Source: Flavobacteriaceae bacterium LSUCC0859
GTDB taxonomy: Bacteria > Bacteroidota > Bacteroidia > Flavobacteriales > Flavobacteriaceae
Assembly: GCA_022239325.1 (NCBI GenBank)
Contig: JAKOGP010000001.1
Span: forward strand, 248,001-312,000
Direction: 5' to 3'
Length of the DNA stretch: 64,000 nt
The notes below the pieces were generated by a model. It was not told where the DNA came from, searched no databases, and was given only the letters and a program-made list of their open reading frames with translations. The position numbers were made by a program, and so were the translations under genes. Numbering within the stretch: position 1 is the first letter of the stretch; every line of letters begins with the position of its first letter. Positions 34,262 to 43,297 of this stretch are shown here, in pieces.

Positions 34262-34290
34262 CATAAAACCGGTGTACACATCGGTTTTAT
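34262..34290. terminator. Intrinsic terminator between converging genes
   Basis: ATAAAACCG (34263-34271) pairs with CGGTTTTAT (34282-34290) around a 10-base, partly self-complementary loop. It lies between the hypothetical gene and the alpha/beta hydrolase gene. Confidence 0.7.
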
Positions 34291-34297
34291 CTGTTTA

Positions 34298-35110
34298 TTA
34301 AAGCTTTGGGTTTGGAGTTAGTGGCAAGGTACTAAGCTGCCTTAAATACTTTAAAACGGTAGTATTAAATACCTCTGGCTGCTCTACATTAACCACATGT
34401 CCGCAGGCCTTCACCACAAATAAAGAGGCAGCCATATGGGCTTTGGTCAATTTTTGAACGGCTGGCAAAAAAAGATAATCCTCTTCCCCCATCACGTACA
34501 GGGTAGGTATTTTCACCTCAACATTTCTAAAAAACCGGAGAAGTGGGTTTATCTCTGCAGTGAGTTTAAACCATTTAATAAATTCTTTTTGATATAATTT
34601 CTTAGCCTCCCTTACAAATAGAGTCCGAGACTCCTTGTGATTTTTGTTAGGCATAATGACAAAAGCAAAAAAGGAATACAACCACAAATAAGGCACCACG
34701 GACTTAAATATAATTCCAAGTCTCATTAAAATTTGAGACCTCACATTGAGCTTTAGTATGGCCCCACCCATGACCATGCTTAGCACCCTCTCGGGACTGC
34801 GCTCTGCTAAGTTTCTAATCAGGATAGTCCCCAAAGAGATCCCTATAAAATGAGACTTCTCTATGCCTTCGTAATCTAAAACTTCTACAATATCTTGGGT
34901 GATAGAGTCAAAGGTGTACTTTTTACCAAATGCTTTCTGTAGAGAGATTTTGGAGTCTCCGTGTCCTCTTAAATCTAACAGCAATACATTATAGATTTGC
35001 TTAAAAGCTTTGAGCTGCTTAAACCAAATAGAAGAACTGCCGCCAGCACCGTGCACAAAGGTCACCCATTGGGTGCTTTCTGAATGTCTGTAACAATGGT
35101 AGTGTATCAA
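34298..35110 (-). CDS. Alpha/beta hydrolase with TTG start
   Basis: A 270-residue alpha/beta-fold hydrolase. The oxyanion-loop motif is VHGAGGSSSIW (residues 19-29), the nucleophile elbow is GISLG with Ser92, and the acid and base are probably Asp211 (GEEDYLF) and His238 (ACGHVV). A helical cap lies at about 120-195. The substrate is unknown. The start must be TTG at 35110: TAA stands four codons upstream in frame, and no ATG precedes the fold's first strand. It is last in a minus-strand run with pyrF, 34 bp downstream of it. Confidence 0.88.
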   Translation of the reverse strand: MIHYHCYRHSESTQWVTFVHGAGGSSSIWFKQLKAFKQIYNVLLLDLRGHGDSKISLQKAFGKKYTFDSITQDIVEVLDYEGIEKSHFIGISLGTILIRNLAERSPERVLSMVMGGAILKLNVRSQILMRLGIIFKSVVPYLWLYSFFAFVIMPNKNHKESRTLFVREAKKLYQKEFIKWFKLTAEINPLLRFFRNVEVKIPTLYVMGEEDYLFLPAVQKLTKAHMAASLFVVKACGHVVNVEQPEVFNTTVLKYLRQLSTLPLTPNPKL

Positions 35111-35144
35111 TGTAAAAAATTAAGGCCCCTCTAAAATAAGAAAA

Positions 35145-35978
35145 TTAAATGAATAGCTTCTTGGCTTCTAATATGGCTGCCATTTGTGTTTGTAGCTTCA
35201 GGGCCTCCCTAGACGCTGCAGCTGCAAAGTGAACACTAGAGTCTGCATAAATAATTCCTCTAGAAGAATTTACAAGAAGACCTACATCTCGGTTTAATCC
35301 CGCCTCGCATACCTCTAATAAACTCCCTCCCTGTGCCCCCACTCCTGGCACCAACAAAAAGCTTTCTGGAATAATTTTTCTAATAGATTTTATAGCTGCT
35401 GCCTGTGTGGCCCCCACTACAAACATAAGCTGCTGGGCATTTTTATATTGAACAGCGGTTTCTAAAACGGTTTCGTAAAGATACTTCCCGTTGGCCATGG
35501 GCAGCATTTCGTAATCTGCAGCTCCAGGATTAGAGGTAAGTCCTAAAAGAATAGTGAATTTGTCTTCAAACGCTAAAAAAGGTTCAATGGAGTCTCTACC
35601 CATATAAGGGGCAACTGTTAGAGAGTCAAATCCTAAATCTTCAAAAAAAGCTTTGGCATAACGGCTGGCCGTATTGCCTATGTCTCCGCGTTTGGCGTCT
35701 GCAATAGTAAAGATCTCAGGGTACTGTTCCTTTAAATAACAAATGGTTTTTTCTAATGCCTGCCAGCCTGTAACACCATAAGCCTCATAAAAGGCTATAT
35801 TGGGCTTGTAGGCTACCGCATAATTGTGAGTTGCGTCTATAATGGCCTTATTAAAAGCAAATATAGGATCTTCCTCTTCCAGCAAATGCGATGGGATTTT
35901 TTCTAGATCTACATCTAAGCCCACACAAAGGAAAGAGGCTTTTCTTTTTATTTCAGATACCAGCTTATGGGTAGTCAT
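35145..35978 (-). CDS. pyrF: Orotidine-5'-phosphate decarboxylase, long (type 2) form
   Basis: A 277-residue TIM-barrel enzyme making UMP from OMP, the last step of pyrimidine synthesis. [13 protein letters not shown] (17-29), [12 protein letters not shown] and the catalytic [11 protein letters not shown] (94-104, Lys96) identify the long PyrF subgroup common in Bacteroidota and Actinobacteria. PGVGAQGG forms the phosphate loop. It is 9 bp downstream of prfA on the same strand. Confidence 0.96.
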   Translation of the reverse strand: MTTHKLVSEIKRKASFLCVGLDVDLEKIPSHLLEEEDPIFAFNKAIIDATHNYAVAYKPNIAFYEAYGVTGWQALEKTICYLKEQYPEIFTIADAKRGDIGNTASRYAKAFFEDLGFDSLTVAPYMGRDSIEPFLAFEDKFTILLGLTSNPGAADYEMLPMANGKYLYETVLETAVQYKNAQQLMFVVGATQAAAIKSIRKIIPESFLLVPGVGAQGGSLLEVCEAGLNRDVGLLVNSSRGIIYADSSVHFAAAASREALKLQTQMAAILEAKKLFI

Positions 35979-35987
35979 AGCGTTTCA

Positions 35988-37064
35988 TTAAAAAATTTCA
36001 GAGGCAGCTTTAAGCTTCTCTGTGTTGTCTACCAACATGAGTTCATCTAGGATTTTCTGAATATCGCCGTTTACAATATTGGGAAGGTCGTATAGGGTTA
36101 ATCCAATTCTATGATCTGTAACTCTCCCTTGTGGGTAGTTGTAGGTTCTAATTTTTGCAGAACGGTCTCCAGAACTCACCTGTGAGTTTCTCTTAAGCGC
36201 GTCTTCTTCCTGTTTTTTGGCCAATTCTAAATCATATAACCTGGAACGCAATACCCCAAAGGCTTTCTCCTTGTTTTTATGCTGTGACTTTTGGTCTTGA
36301 CACTGCGCTACTAATCCTGTTGGTATGTGCGTAAGACGCACCGCAGAATAGGTAGTGTTTACAGACTGCCCTCCAGGCCCTGAGGAACAGAAAAAATCTA
36401 TTCGAACATCCTTGGCCTCTATGTGAACATCAAATTCCTCTGCCTCTGGCAGTACCATAACCGTGGCTGCAGAAGTATGCACCCTGCCCTGTGTTTCTGT
36501 CTGTGGCACCCTTTGTACCCTGTGAACACCAGCCTCAAATTTTAAAGTCCCGTATACATCTTCACCCTGTACCTCAAACTGAATTTCTTTATAGCCTCCA
36601 GAAGTACCTTCACTGAGGTCTATCACATTGGTTTTCCAACCCCTACTCTCACAGTATTTGGTGTACATTCTAAAGAGGTCTCCAGCAAAAATACTAGCCT
36701 CGTCTCCACCTGTACCGGCACGAATTTCTACGACCACATTTTTAGCGTCTTCGGGTTCTTTTGGAATGAGTAAAAGTTTAATCTCGTCTTCCAAGGCTGG
36801 CATGGCTTTTTTGGCCTCTTCTAATTGCATCTTGGCCATCTCTACCATTTCTGCATCGGAGCCATCCTCTATGATTTCTTGAGATTCTTCAATATTATTG
36901 TGAAAAGAAATGTATAATTCTCTCTTTTCCATGAGGATTTTCAAATCCTTATATTCTTTATTAAGTGCCACATAACGCTTCTGATCCATGATCACGTCTG
37001 GCTGGATAATTAAATCCGAAACCTCGTCAAAGCGCTGCTTAACCACTTGTAATTTTTCTAACAT
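35988..37064 (-). CDS. prfA: Peptide chain release factor 1
   Basis: A 358-residue factor that reads UAA/UAG and hydrolyses peptidyl-tRNA. The codon-recognition tripeptide position reads P-Q-T in [17 protein letters not shown], matching the PxT of RF1 rather than the SPF of RF2. The catalytic GGQ lies in [18 protein letters not shown]. The N-terminal helical domain and C-terminal [14 protein letters not shown] block are complete. It sits between purM and pyrF on the minus strand. Confidence 0.97.
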   Translation of the reverse strand: MLEKLQVVKQRFDEVSDLIIQPDVIMDQKRYVALNKEYKDLKILMEKRELYISFHNNIEESQEIIEDGSDAEMVEMAKMQLEEAKKAMPALEDEIKLLLIPKEPEDAKNVVVEIRAGTGGDEASIFAGDLFRMYTKYCESRGWKTNVIDLSEGTSGGYKEIQFEVQGEDVYGTLKFEAGVHRVQRVPQTETQGRVHTSAATVMVLPEAEEFDVHIEAKDVRIDFFCSSGPGGQSVNTTYSAVRLTHIPTGLVAQCQDQKSQHKNKEKAFGVLRSRLYDLELAKKQEEDALKRNSQVSSGDRSAKIRTYNYPQGRVTDHRIGLTLYDLPNIVNGDIQKILDELMLVDNTEKLKAASEIF

Positions 37065-37110
37065 AAAGTCTTACTATATAGGGTGTAAAGGTACAATAAA
37101 AAAAGCCCTT

Positions 37111-38289
37111 TTAATACTCAAAAGTTCCGTACGCACTGCGAATGGTCAGTTTTTTGGTCTCACTGGCTTCTACCCTACCTATGATCTGAGCAGCTACTCC
37201 AAAGGACTCTGAAATTTCTATAAGGTCTTGGGCTACCTCTGTAGAGACATAAAGCTCTAACCTATGGCCACAATTAAACACCTCATACATCTCTCTCCAT
37301 GAGGTTCCAGACTGCTGCTGGATCATTTGAAACAAAACAGGCACCTCAAAAAGTTGGTCCTTTACAATGTGAAGCTGGTCTATAAAATGTAAAATTTTTG
37401 TTTGAGCCCCTCCGCTGCAATGCACCATTCCATGAATGCTACTGCTGTCATAAGAATGGAGTATTTTCTTTACAATGGGTGCGTAAGTACGGGTGGGTGA
37501 CAACACTAATTTCCCAACATCAACAGGGCTACCAGCCAACTGATCCGTAAGACCCATGGTTCCAGAATACACTAAATCTGAGGGCACAGATGGGTCAAAA
37601 CTCTCTGGATACTTAGCGGCTAAATCCTTGTGAAAAACATCGTGACGTGCAGAAGTAAGTCCATTGGAACCCATGCCACCGTTGTAATCTTTCTCATAAC
37701 TAGCCTGACCAGAGGAAGACAAGCCTACGATCACATCTCCTGCCTGAATATTGGCATTGTCAATCACCTTGGCTCTTGGCATTCTCGCAGTTACGGTAGA
37801 GTCTACAATGATGGTGCGAACTAGATCTCCCACATCGGCGGTTTCACCGCCAGTGCTATGAATTTCAATACCGTGCTTGGACAAATCAGATAGGAGCTCC
37901 TCCGTGCCGTTTATAATGGCAGAGAGCACCTCTGCAGGAATGAGATTTTTATTTCTTCCAATGGTAGAAGAGAGCATAATATGGTCTGTAGCGCCCACAC
38001 AAATGAGGTCGTCAATATTCATTATCAGAGCATCCTGGGCAATACCTTTCCAAACCGAGAGGTCCCCTGTTTCTTTCCAATACATATACGCCAAAGAAGA
38101 CTTAGTGCCCGCTCCGTCTGCATGCATGACCAAACAATGGTCTTCGCTACCCGTTAAATGATCGGGTACAATTTTGCAAAAAGCCTTTGGAAACAAGCCT
38201 TTATCTATATTCTTTATGGCTCGGTGTACGTCTTCCTTAGCGGCTGAAACCCCTCTTTGACTATACCTTCCCTGTTCGTTTGCTTCCAT
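37111..38289 (-). CDS. purM: Phosphoribosylformylglycinamidine cyclo-ligase (AIR synthase)
   Basis: A 392-residue purine-synthesis enzyme that closes the imidazole ring to form AIR using ATP. The N-terminal YSQRGVSAAKEDVHRAI, the nucleotide loop ADGAGTKS, the MNIDDLICVGA region and STGGETADVGD match PurM. The C-terminal domain contains GLSSSGQASYE and GMVHCSGGAQTK. At 392 residues it is longer than the about 345 of E. coli PurM, consistent with the Bacteroidota form. It is upstream of prfA in a minus-strand run. Confidence 0.92.
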   Translation of the reverse strand: MEANEQGRYSQRGVSAAKEDVHRAIKNIDKGLFPKAFCKIVPDHLTGSEDHCLVMHADGAGTKSSLAYMYWKETGDLSVWKGIAQDALIMNIDDLICVGATDHIMLSSTIGRNKNLIPAEVLSAIINGTEELLSDLSKHGIEIHSTGGETADVGDLVRTIIVDSTVTARMPRAKVIDNANIQAGDVIVGLSSSGQASYEKDYNGGMGSNGLTSARHDVFHKDLAAKYPESFDPSVPSDLVYSGTMGLTDQLAGSPVDVGKLVLSPTRTYAPIVKKILHSYDSSSIHGMVHCSGGAQTKILHFIDQLHIVKDQLFEVPVLFQMIQQQSGTSWREMYEVFNCGHRLELYVSTEVAQDLIEISESFGVAAQIIGRVEASETKKLTIRSAYGTFEY

Positions 38290-38402
38290 GATGTGGTGTT
38301 TTGTGCAAAAATAAAGGAATCCCTAAAAAGTTCAAGTGTTCTCCTTAGATAATTCTATAAACTTATACCCAATTGTTGAGAACTATCTGAACCAGGGTCT
38401 CC

Positions 38403-40598
38403 TTATTTTATTTGCAGCAACTCTCTGTATTTTAATAGCGGCCAATATCCGTCTGCTACCAGTCTCTCTAAGCGGTCTGCATGGCTTCTAATCTTGCTAA
38501 ATATAGGCTTTACCTCATTGGCATAGGCCAAGGCACGTTCTTGGGAGCTCTGTAGGGTGTTGGCTTTTTTTCTAGCGGCAGTCATTTGGTCTAGCTCCAT
38601 TTTTAGAGATTGAATATGGGTGTTTATAGTTTCTATTAACTGAGCCTGAGCGCTTGGAGCCCCTTTAAAAGTACCACCCAAATGCGCAGACAATTTACTG
38701 AGGTTTTCTAAGAGCTCATTCATATATGACACTCCTGCAGGCAGAATTTGAGTAAGTACCATCTCTTCGTATACGCGACCTTCAATTTGAGTGTGCATGG
38801 TGTAAGCCTCCCACTCTACCTCTTGTCTAGCCTTGAGCTCCTTCTCACTTAACACAGCGGTATCCTTAAAAAGTGCTATATGCCTTTTCTCGCTGAGAAC
38901 TGCAATAGCTTCTGGAGTGGTCCTTAGATGGCTTAGCTTTCTTTTGGCAGCCTCTTTTTCCCAGGCCTCACTGTATCCGTCCCCCTCAAAACGAATGCGC
39001 TTGGAAGATTTTATATACTCTCTAAGCACATTAAATATAGCCTCATCTTTTTTAAGTCCTTTCTGGTCTATTAAAGTGTCTACCTCTTTTTTGAACGCTT
39101 TTAGCTGATGCGCCACTGCCGTGTTCAAGACCGTCATGGGTTTGGCACAATTGGTCTTAGATCCTACCCCACGCATTTCAAATTTATTACCGGTAAAAGC
39201 AAAAGGAGAAGTTCTATTGCGGTCTGTATTGTCCATGAGAATTTCAGGGATTTTACCTACCACATTGAGCTTGAGTTCCGTTTTTTCTTGGGGTGACAAT
39301 TTACCCAAAGACACCCCTTCCAATTCATCTAAAACAGCAGAGAGCTGCTTGCCAATAAAAATAGAGAAAATAGCAGGTGGGGCCTCGTTGGCACCCAATC
39401 TATGGTCGTTACTGGCAGAAGCTATGGAAGATCTAAGTAAGGCTTCATAGCTATCTACTGCCTTTATGGTGTTAATGAAAAAAGTAAGGAATTGTAGATT
39501 TTTCATGGGGGTAGCTCCCGGACTTAATAAATTAACCCCTTCATTGGTAGCCAAAGACCAATTGTTGTGTTTCCCAGATCCATTAATACCTTCAAAGGGC
39601 TTTTCATGAAACAACACTTTTAAATGGTGCTTGTCTGCAATCTTTTCCATGACATCCATAAGAAGTAGGTTGTGGTCTACAGCCAAATTAGCCTCTTCAA
39701 AAACAGGAGCCAACTCAAACTGATTGGGAGCCACCTCATTGTGTCTGGTTTTCACTGGAATTCCCAAATGCATGCACTCCTTCTCCAACTCGCTCATAAA
39801 ACCAATCACCCTGGCTGGAATGACACCAAAGTAGTGGTCGTCTAACTGCTGCCCTTTGGCAGCAGTATGCCCCATAAGGGTCCTGCCACTTAAGGATAGA
39901 TCTATCCGAGCCGCGGCCATAGATTTGTCAATTAAAAAATATTCTTGTTCCCATCCCAGGGTAGCGTTAACTTTTGTCACGGTTTTGTCAAAGTACTTGG
40001 CTACTGCAGTAGCTGCTTGGTCTACTGCGTAAAGCGCTCTTAACAATGGCGCCTTATTGTCCAAGGCCTCTCCAGTGTAAGACACAAAAATAGTGGGAAT
40101 ACACAGGGTTGTTCCATATACAAAGGCTGGCGAACTGGGATCCCAGGCTGTATATCCTCTAGCTTCAAAGGTATTTCGAATACCGCCAGAAGGAAAGCTT
40201 GAGGCATCTGGTTCTTGCTGCACCAACTGCCCGCCTCCAAAAATTTCTAAGGCCTGGTTATCTTGTATGTCAAAAAATGCGTCGTGCTTTTCTGCTGTAG
40301 ATCCTGTGAGCGGTTGGAACCAATGGGTGTAATGGGTAGCCCCCATTTCTATAGCCCAAGATTTCATGCCTTCTGCCACCTGGTCTGCCAGCTTCCTGTC
40401 TATCTTAGATCCTGAAAATATAGCGTCCCTTACTGCCGCAATAGCGTCTTTTGTAAGGTATTGCAACATTTTATAATCGTTAAAAACATGACTAGCAAAT
40501 AAACTGGACCTCCTAGAAGGCTCAGATACAGACACCGCTTCTCTCTGTGAGCTTTGGTCCAAAGCATGCCACCTGGAATGGGTAAAATGTGGTTTCAT
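38403..40598 (-). CDS. glnN: Glutamine synthetase type III
   Basis: A 731-residue GSIII that forms glutamine from glutamate, ammonium and ATP. The family-specific N-terminus includes SLFASHVFNDYKMLQYLTKDA. GWEQEYFLID is the metal-binding strand, and HNEVAPNQFELAPVFEEANLAVDHN, GINGSGKHNNWSL and LGANEAPPAIFSIFIG are catalytic blocks. A long helical C-terminus is typical of the class. GSIII works as a dodecamer and is not controlled by adenylylation. The gene diverges from the GSII-like glnA across 182 bp that hold palindromic operator-like sites. The site at 40654 is 55 bp from this start. Confidence 0.96.
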   Translation of the reverse strand: MKPHFTHSRWHALDQSSQREAVSVSEPSRRSSLFASHVFNDYKMLQYLTKDAIAAVRDAIFSGSKIDRKLADQVAEGMKSWAIEMGATHYTHWFQPLTGSTAEKHDAFFDIQDNQALEIFGGGQLVQQEPDASSFPSGGIRNTFEARGYTAWDPSSPAFVYGTTLCIPTIFVSYTGEALDNKAPLLRALYAVDQAATAVAKYFDKTVTKVNATLGWEQEYFLIDKSMAAARIDLSLSGRTLMGHTAAKGQQLDDHYFGVIPARVIGFMSELEKECMHLGIPVKTRHNEVAPNQFELAPVFEEANLAVDHNLLLMDVMEKIADKHHLKVLFHEKPFEGINGSGKHNNWSLATNEGVNLLSPGATPMKNLQFLTFFINTIKAVDSYEALLRSSIASASNDHRLGANEAPPAIFSIFIGKQLSAVLDELEGVSLGKLSPQEKTELKLNVVGKIPEILMDNTDRNRTSPFAFTGNKFEMRGVGSKTNCAKPMTVLNTAVAHQLKAFKKEVDTLIDQKGLKKDEAIFNVLREYIKSSKRIRFEGDGYSEAWEKEAAKRKLSHLRTTPEAIAVLSEKRHIALFKDTAVLSEKELKARQEVEWEAYTMHTQIEGRVYEEMVLTQILPAGVSYMNELLENLSKLSAHLGGTFKGAPSAQAQLIETINTHIQSLKMELDQMTAARKKANTLQSSQERALAYANEVKPIFSKIRSHADRLERLVADGYWPLLKYRELLQIK

Positions 40599-40653
40599 AG
40601 GTTCTAATTAATAATAATGCAAAATAACAGCAAAAAATTATAATATTAATATT

Positions 40654-40678
40654 ATACCCCCTAAAATTAGAGGGGGTT
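40654..40678. promoter_or_regulatory. Putative nitrogen-regulon operator, glnN-proximal site
   Basis: Left arm ATACCCCCTA (40654-40663), then AAATT, then AGAGGGGGTT. The right arm is a near match to TAGGGGGTAT shifted by one base. On the glnN side a TAATTTTT element follows 13 bases away (minus strand), and the glnN ATG is 55 bp away. It lies 51 bp from the site at 40705. Confidence 0.65.
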
Positions 40679-40704
40679 GAAAATTATTAATAAGTTTTTA
40701 ATAA

Positions 40705-40729
40705 ATACCCCTTCAATTTTTATGGGTAT
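40705..40729. promoter_or_regulatory. Putative nitrogen-regulon operator, glnA-proximal site
   Basis: ATACCCCTTC-AATTT-TTATGGGTAT, with the same 10-5-10 form as the glnK sites. TATATTTT begins 11 bases after it, as CATATTTT does before glnK, and the glnA ATG starts 52 bp beyond its right edge (the corresponding glnK gap is 54). Confidence 0.7.
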
Positions 40730-40780
40730 TCCTAAAATATTATATTTTTACCGGAGTTTTATAATCTAATCCATAATCTC

Positions 40781-41794
40781 ATGAGCAAAACTAAATTAGA
40801 GTATATCTGGCTAGACGGTTACACTCCAACTGCCAATCTTAGAAGCAAGACCAAAGTAGAAAACGACTTTTCAGGAAAATTGGAAGACTGCCCTATATGG
40901 TCTTTTGACGGAAGTTCTACCAAACAAGCAGAAGGAGGATCTTCTGATTGTCTTTTAAAGCCTGTTGCGATTTTCCCAGACCCTACCAGGAGAGACGCTT
41001 ATTTGGTAATGACAGAAGTACTCAATGCAGACGGTACCCCACACGCCTCTAACGCAAGAGCTACTATTGACGACGACGACAATGACTTCTGGTTCGGTTT
41101 TGAGCAAGAATACTTTATCATGGATAAGAAAACCCAACTTCCTTTAGGTTTCCCAGTGGGAGGTTACCCTGGTCCTCAAGGAATGTACTACTGCTCTGTG
41201 GGTGGGAAAAACACACACGGTAGAGATTTTGTAGAAGAGCACGCAGATCTATGTATAGACGCTGGATTAAACTTTGAAGGAATAAACCAAGAAGTAGCCT
41301 CTGGCCAATGGGAATTTCAACTATTTGCAAAGGGTGCCAAAAAAGCAGGTGACGAAATTTGGGTGGCTCGCTACCTATTAGATCGTCTCACTGAAAAATA
41401 CGGTTACTATATAGAATACCACCCAAAACCAGTAAAAGGAGATTGGAACGGCTCAGGTATGCACGCCAACTTCTCCAACAGCGTACTTAGAACCTGTGGT
41501 TCAGAAGAGACCTACAGAAAAATTTGTGAGGCCTTTAGACCCGTGGTGAAAGAACATATTGAGGTATACGGAGAATTTAACGACCAAAGATTAACTGGAC
41601 TGCACGAAACTGCGGCCATCACAGACTTTAGCTATGGAATTTCTGATAGAGGAGCCTCTATTCGTATTCCTATCATCACCGTAGAAAAAGGATGGAAAGG
41701 ATGGTTGGAAGACAGAAGACCTGCTTCTAATGGAGATCCATACAAAATTGCCGGACGTATTGTTAAAACCGTAAAGTCTGCCAATATTTCTTAA
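40781..41794 (+). CDS. glnA: Glutamine synthetase, eukaryotic-like GSII type
   Basis: A 337-residue synthetase with a beta-grasp N-terminus. KLEYIWLDGYTPTANLRSKTKV, WSFDGSSTKQAEGGSSDCLLKP, FGFEQEYFIM, GINQEVASGQWEFQ, NGSGMHANFSNS and DRGASIRIP correspond to the GSII blocks for glutamate, metal and nucleotide binding. GSII proteins are octamers or decamers and lack the adenylylation site of GSI. Having GSII and GSIII side by side, read divergently, implies joint nitrogen control. A strong terminator follows. Confidence 0.95.
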   Translation: MSKTKLEYIWLDGYTPTANLRSKTKVENDFSGKLEDCPIWSFDGSSTKQAEGGSSDCLLKPVAIFPDPTRRDAYLVMTEVLNADGTPHASNARATIDDDDNDFWFGFEQEYFIMDKKTQLPLGFPVGGYPGPQGMYYCSVGGKNTHGRDFVEEHADLCIDAGLNFEGINQEVASGQWEFQLFAKGAKKAGDEIWVARYLLDRLTEKYGYYIEYHPKPVKGDWNGSGMHANFSNSVLRTCGSEETYRKICEAFRPVVKEHIEVYGEFNDQRLTGLHETAAITDFSYGISDRGASIRIPIITVEKGWKGWLEDRRPASNGDPYKIAGRIVKTVKSANIS

Positions 41795-41816
41795 CCTATC
41801 ACTTACACTTATTACA

Positions 41817-41851
41817 TAAAAGGTGTTCGCTAAAGCGGACGCCTTTTTTTA
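41817..41851 (+). terminator. Terminator of glnA
   Basis: AGGTGTTCGC (41821-41830) pairs with GCGGACGCCT (41835-41844), two G-T pairs, loop TAAA, followed by T6 and preceded by A-rich sequence. Confidence 0.88.
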
Positions 41852-41856
41852 TGTCC

Positions 41857-42795
41857 CTAGGAGAGTGTTACATAGATAAAAGCAACATAGGCCGCTAGTA
41901 GAATAAGCCCATCTCGCCATCCCAATTTCATTTTGCTGGGCACAAAAACCAAGGGCAGCACTAAAAAGGCAAAGCCAAGCATCCAGTAAATGTCAGATTC
42001 TAACAGGGCTTTGTCCATCACCTGTACAGGCGTAATCATGGCGGTAATACCCAATACAGCGAAAATATTGAAGATATTAGAGCCCAGTAAATTCCCCAAA
42101 GATATGGCCTTCTCCTTTTTAATTACTGCAATTACAGAGGCGGCCAATTCTGGTACAGAGGTACCTACAGAAACAATGGTTATTCCAATAACACGTTCAG
42201 AAACACCAAAAAAAGTGGCTAGACCCACAGCTCCAGAAATAAGCAGTTCAGAACCACCCCAAAGTCCCAGCCCCCCTAAAACCGTAAACATAAGGGTTTT
42301 ATGCAAAGGCAAGGGAACGTCATCCTCTGGGAGTTCGTCTATCACGGCATGTTCCTGAAAACGCAGTAAGTACCATAAAAAAAGTAATAATAGGGAAAAC
42401 ATAACCAAACCTTCCCAAAAAACCAATTGCCCATCTATATACAGAAAAGCAAAGAAAATTAAAGAGGCCAAAAACATAACAGGCCAGTCTGTCTTATAAA
42501 AACTTTTAGTCACCTGAATGCTGCCCAGAAGTAAGGTAATCCCCAACACCAAACCAAGGTTAGCAATATTTGAGCCAATGACGTTGCCCAAAGACAAGTC
42601 CGGAAACCCATCCAATGCTGCCTTAATACTCACAATGAGCTCTGGAGCAGAAGTAGCAAATGACACCACGGTCATTCCAATAACAATTTTCGGAATTTGA
42701 AGCCTGAGCGACAAAGCTACCGCAGCCTTTAACAACCAATTTCCTCCCAAAACAAGGATTAGCAAACCAAGGATTATATAAAGTAGGTCTAACAT
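41857..42795 (-). CDS. Calcium/sodium antiporter (CaCA, YrbG-like)
   Basis: A 312-residue inner-membrane antiporter with two inverted five-helix repeats. The alpha-1 repeat is MTVVSFATSAPELIVSIKAALDGFPDLSLGNVIGSNIANLGLVLG. The alpha-2 repeat is TIVSVGTSVPELAASVIAVIKKEKAISLGNLLGSNIFNIFAVLG. These carry the ion-binding Glu and Asn residues. It is likely to export Ca2+ in exchange for Na+ or H+. I start at the ATG at 42795. Another ATG at 42813 lies 2 bp from a -7 box, so it would precede or coincide with the transcript start. Confidence 0.93.
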   Translation of the reverse strand: MLDLLYIILGLLILVLGGNWLLKAAVALSLRLQIPKIVIGMTVVSFATSAPELIVSIKAALDGFPDLSLGNVIGSNIANLGLVLGITLLLGSIQVTKSFYKTDWPVMFLASLIFFAFLYIDGQLVFWEGLVMFSLLLLFLWYLLRFQEHAVIDELPEDDVPLPLHKTLMFTVLGGLGLWGGSELLISGAVGLATFFGVSERVIGITIVSVGTSVPELAASVIAVIKKEKAISLGNLLGSNIFNIFAVLGITAMITPVQVMDKALLESDIYWMLGFAFLVLPLVFVPSKMKLGWRDGLILLAAYVAFIYVTLS

Positions 42796-42814
42796 ATTAA
42801 AATTTATAAGCATC

Positions 42815-42822
42815 CAAAGATA
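42815..42822 (-). promoter_or_regulatory. Candidate promoter (-7 box) of the Ca/Na antiporter gene
   Basis: It reads TATCTTTG on the minus strand, a match to TAnnTTTG, 19 bp before the chosen ATG. Its position decides against the upstream ATG. Confidence 0.5.
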
Positions 42823-42862
42823 GGAAAGCTAAAGCGTTATTTTAAGACAAATTCACAATGTG

Positions 42863-42870
42863 TATCTTTG
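42863..42870 (+). promoter_or_regulatory. Candidate promoter (-7 box) of the 48-residue gene
   Basis: TATCTTTG matches TAnnTTTG and lies 37 bp before the ATG at 42908. The divergent antiporter promoter carries the same octamer. Confidence 0.45.
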
Positions 42871-42907
42871 TTTTTTACCCCAGCTAAAACCCTCAAAATC
42901 AAACTCG

Positions 42908-43054
42908 ATGTTCAGATTACTAGCACAACTTAACAAAATATTCCTTCCCTCTTTCACTAAAAAAAGACTAGACTTGGCCAAAGCCTCCAAATGGCAATTG
43001 GCATTGGTAGGATGGCGCTATTATGTAACCACCCGCGCACTAGACAAAGAATAG
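42908..43054 (+). CDS. Conserved small basic protein of 48 residues
   Basis: Residues include MFRLLAQLNKIFLPSF, then KKRLDLAKASKW, then a hydrophobic stretch (QLALVGWRYYVTTRAL). I recall short flavobacterial proteins of this pattern, some of which carry the label SsrA-binding protein in databases. This sequence is far too short to be SmpB (about 150 residues), so I do not transfer that function. The frame is open back to a GTG at 42860, but that overlaps the -7 box. It is followed by the tRNA gene 85 bp on. Confidence 0.65.
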   Translation: MFRLLAQLNKIFLPSFTKKRLDLAKASKWQLALVGWRYYVTTRALDKE

Positions 43055-43085
43055 TCATTTATCCCTCATTTTAAAGAAACTTATA

Positions 43086-43116
43086 TTTGGCTTTAGCCAC
43101 AAAAGAATTATATTTG
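43086..43116 (+). promoter_or_regulatory. Promoter of tRNA-Arg
   Basis: TTTG at 43086-43089, a 19-base spacer, and TATATTTG at 43109-43116: a full consensus promoter 23 bp before the tRNA 5' end. Confidence 0.85.
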
Positions 43117-43139
43117 CAGCCCTATTAAAGGGAAAACAA

Positions 43140-43213
43140 GGCCTCGTGGCGCAACTGAATAGCGCATCTGATTACGGCTCAGAAGGTTACAGGTTTGAAT
43201 CCTGTCGAGGTCA
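43140..43213 (+). tRNA. tRNA-Arg (anticodon ACG)
   Basis: The 74-base cloverleaf folds completely. The acceptor GGCCTCG pairs with CGAGGTC (one G-T), and the D stem is GCGC/GCGC. The anticodon stem TCTGA/TCAGA carries the loop TTACGGC, so the anticodon is ACG (read as ICG after A-to-I editing, covering CGU/CGC/CGA). The T stem ACAGG/CCTGT encloses TTTGAAT. The discriminator is A and CCA is not encoded. Confidence 0.96.
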
Positions 43214-43222
43214 CGAATAAAT

Positions 43223-43279
43223 AAAAATCCCACCTGTCAATCCAAGCTTGCTTGAATTTGTTAAGGCGGGATTTTTATT
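43223..43279 (+). terminator. Terminator after tRNA-Arg
   Basis: AAAATCCCACCT pairs with AGGCGGGATTTT (one mismatch) around a long loop, followed by a T-rich run (TTTTTATTTT). Confidence 0.7.
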
Positions 43280-43297
43280 TTCAAAGCGGAGCTTTGC

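Noticed and set aside
40599-40780. Reading the GGGGG/CCCCC palindromes as terminators
   Set aside because: They lie upstream of divergent starts, not after genes, and have A/T spacers of fixed 5-base length rather than a T-run. Their fixed distance to start codons fits operators better.
42908-43054. Annotation of the 48-residue gene as SmpB
   Set aside because: SmpB has about 150 residues and an OB-fold core that is not present here.
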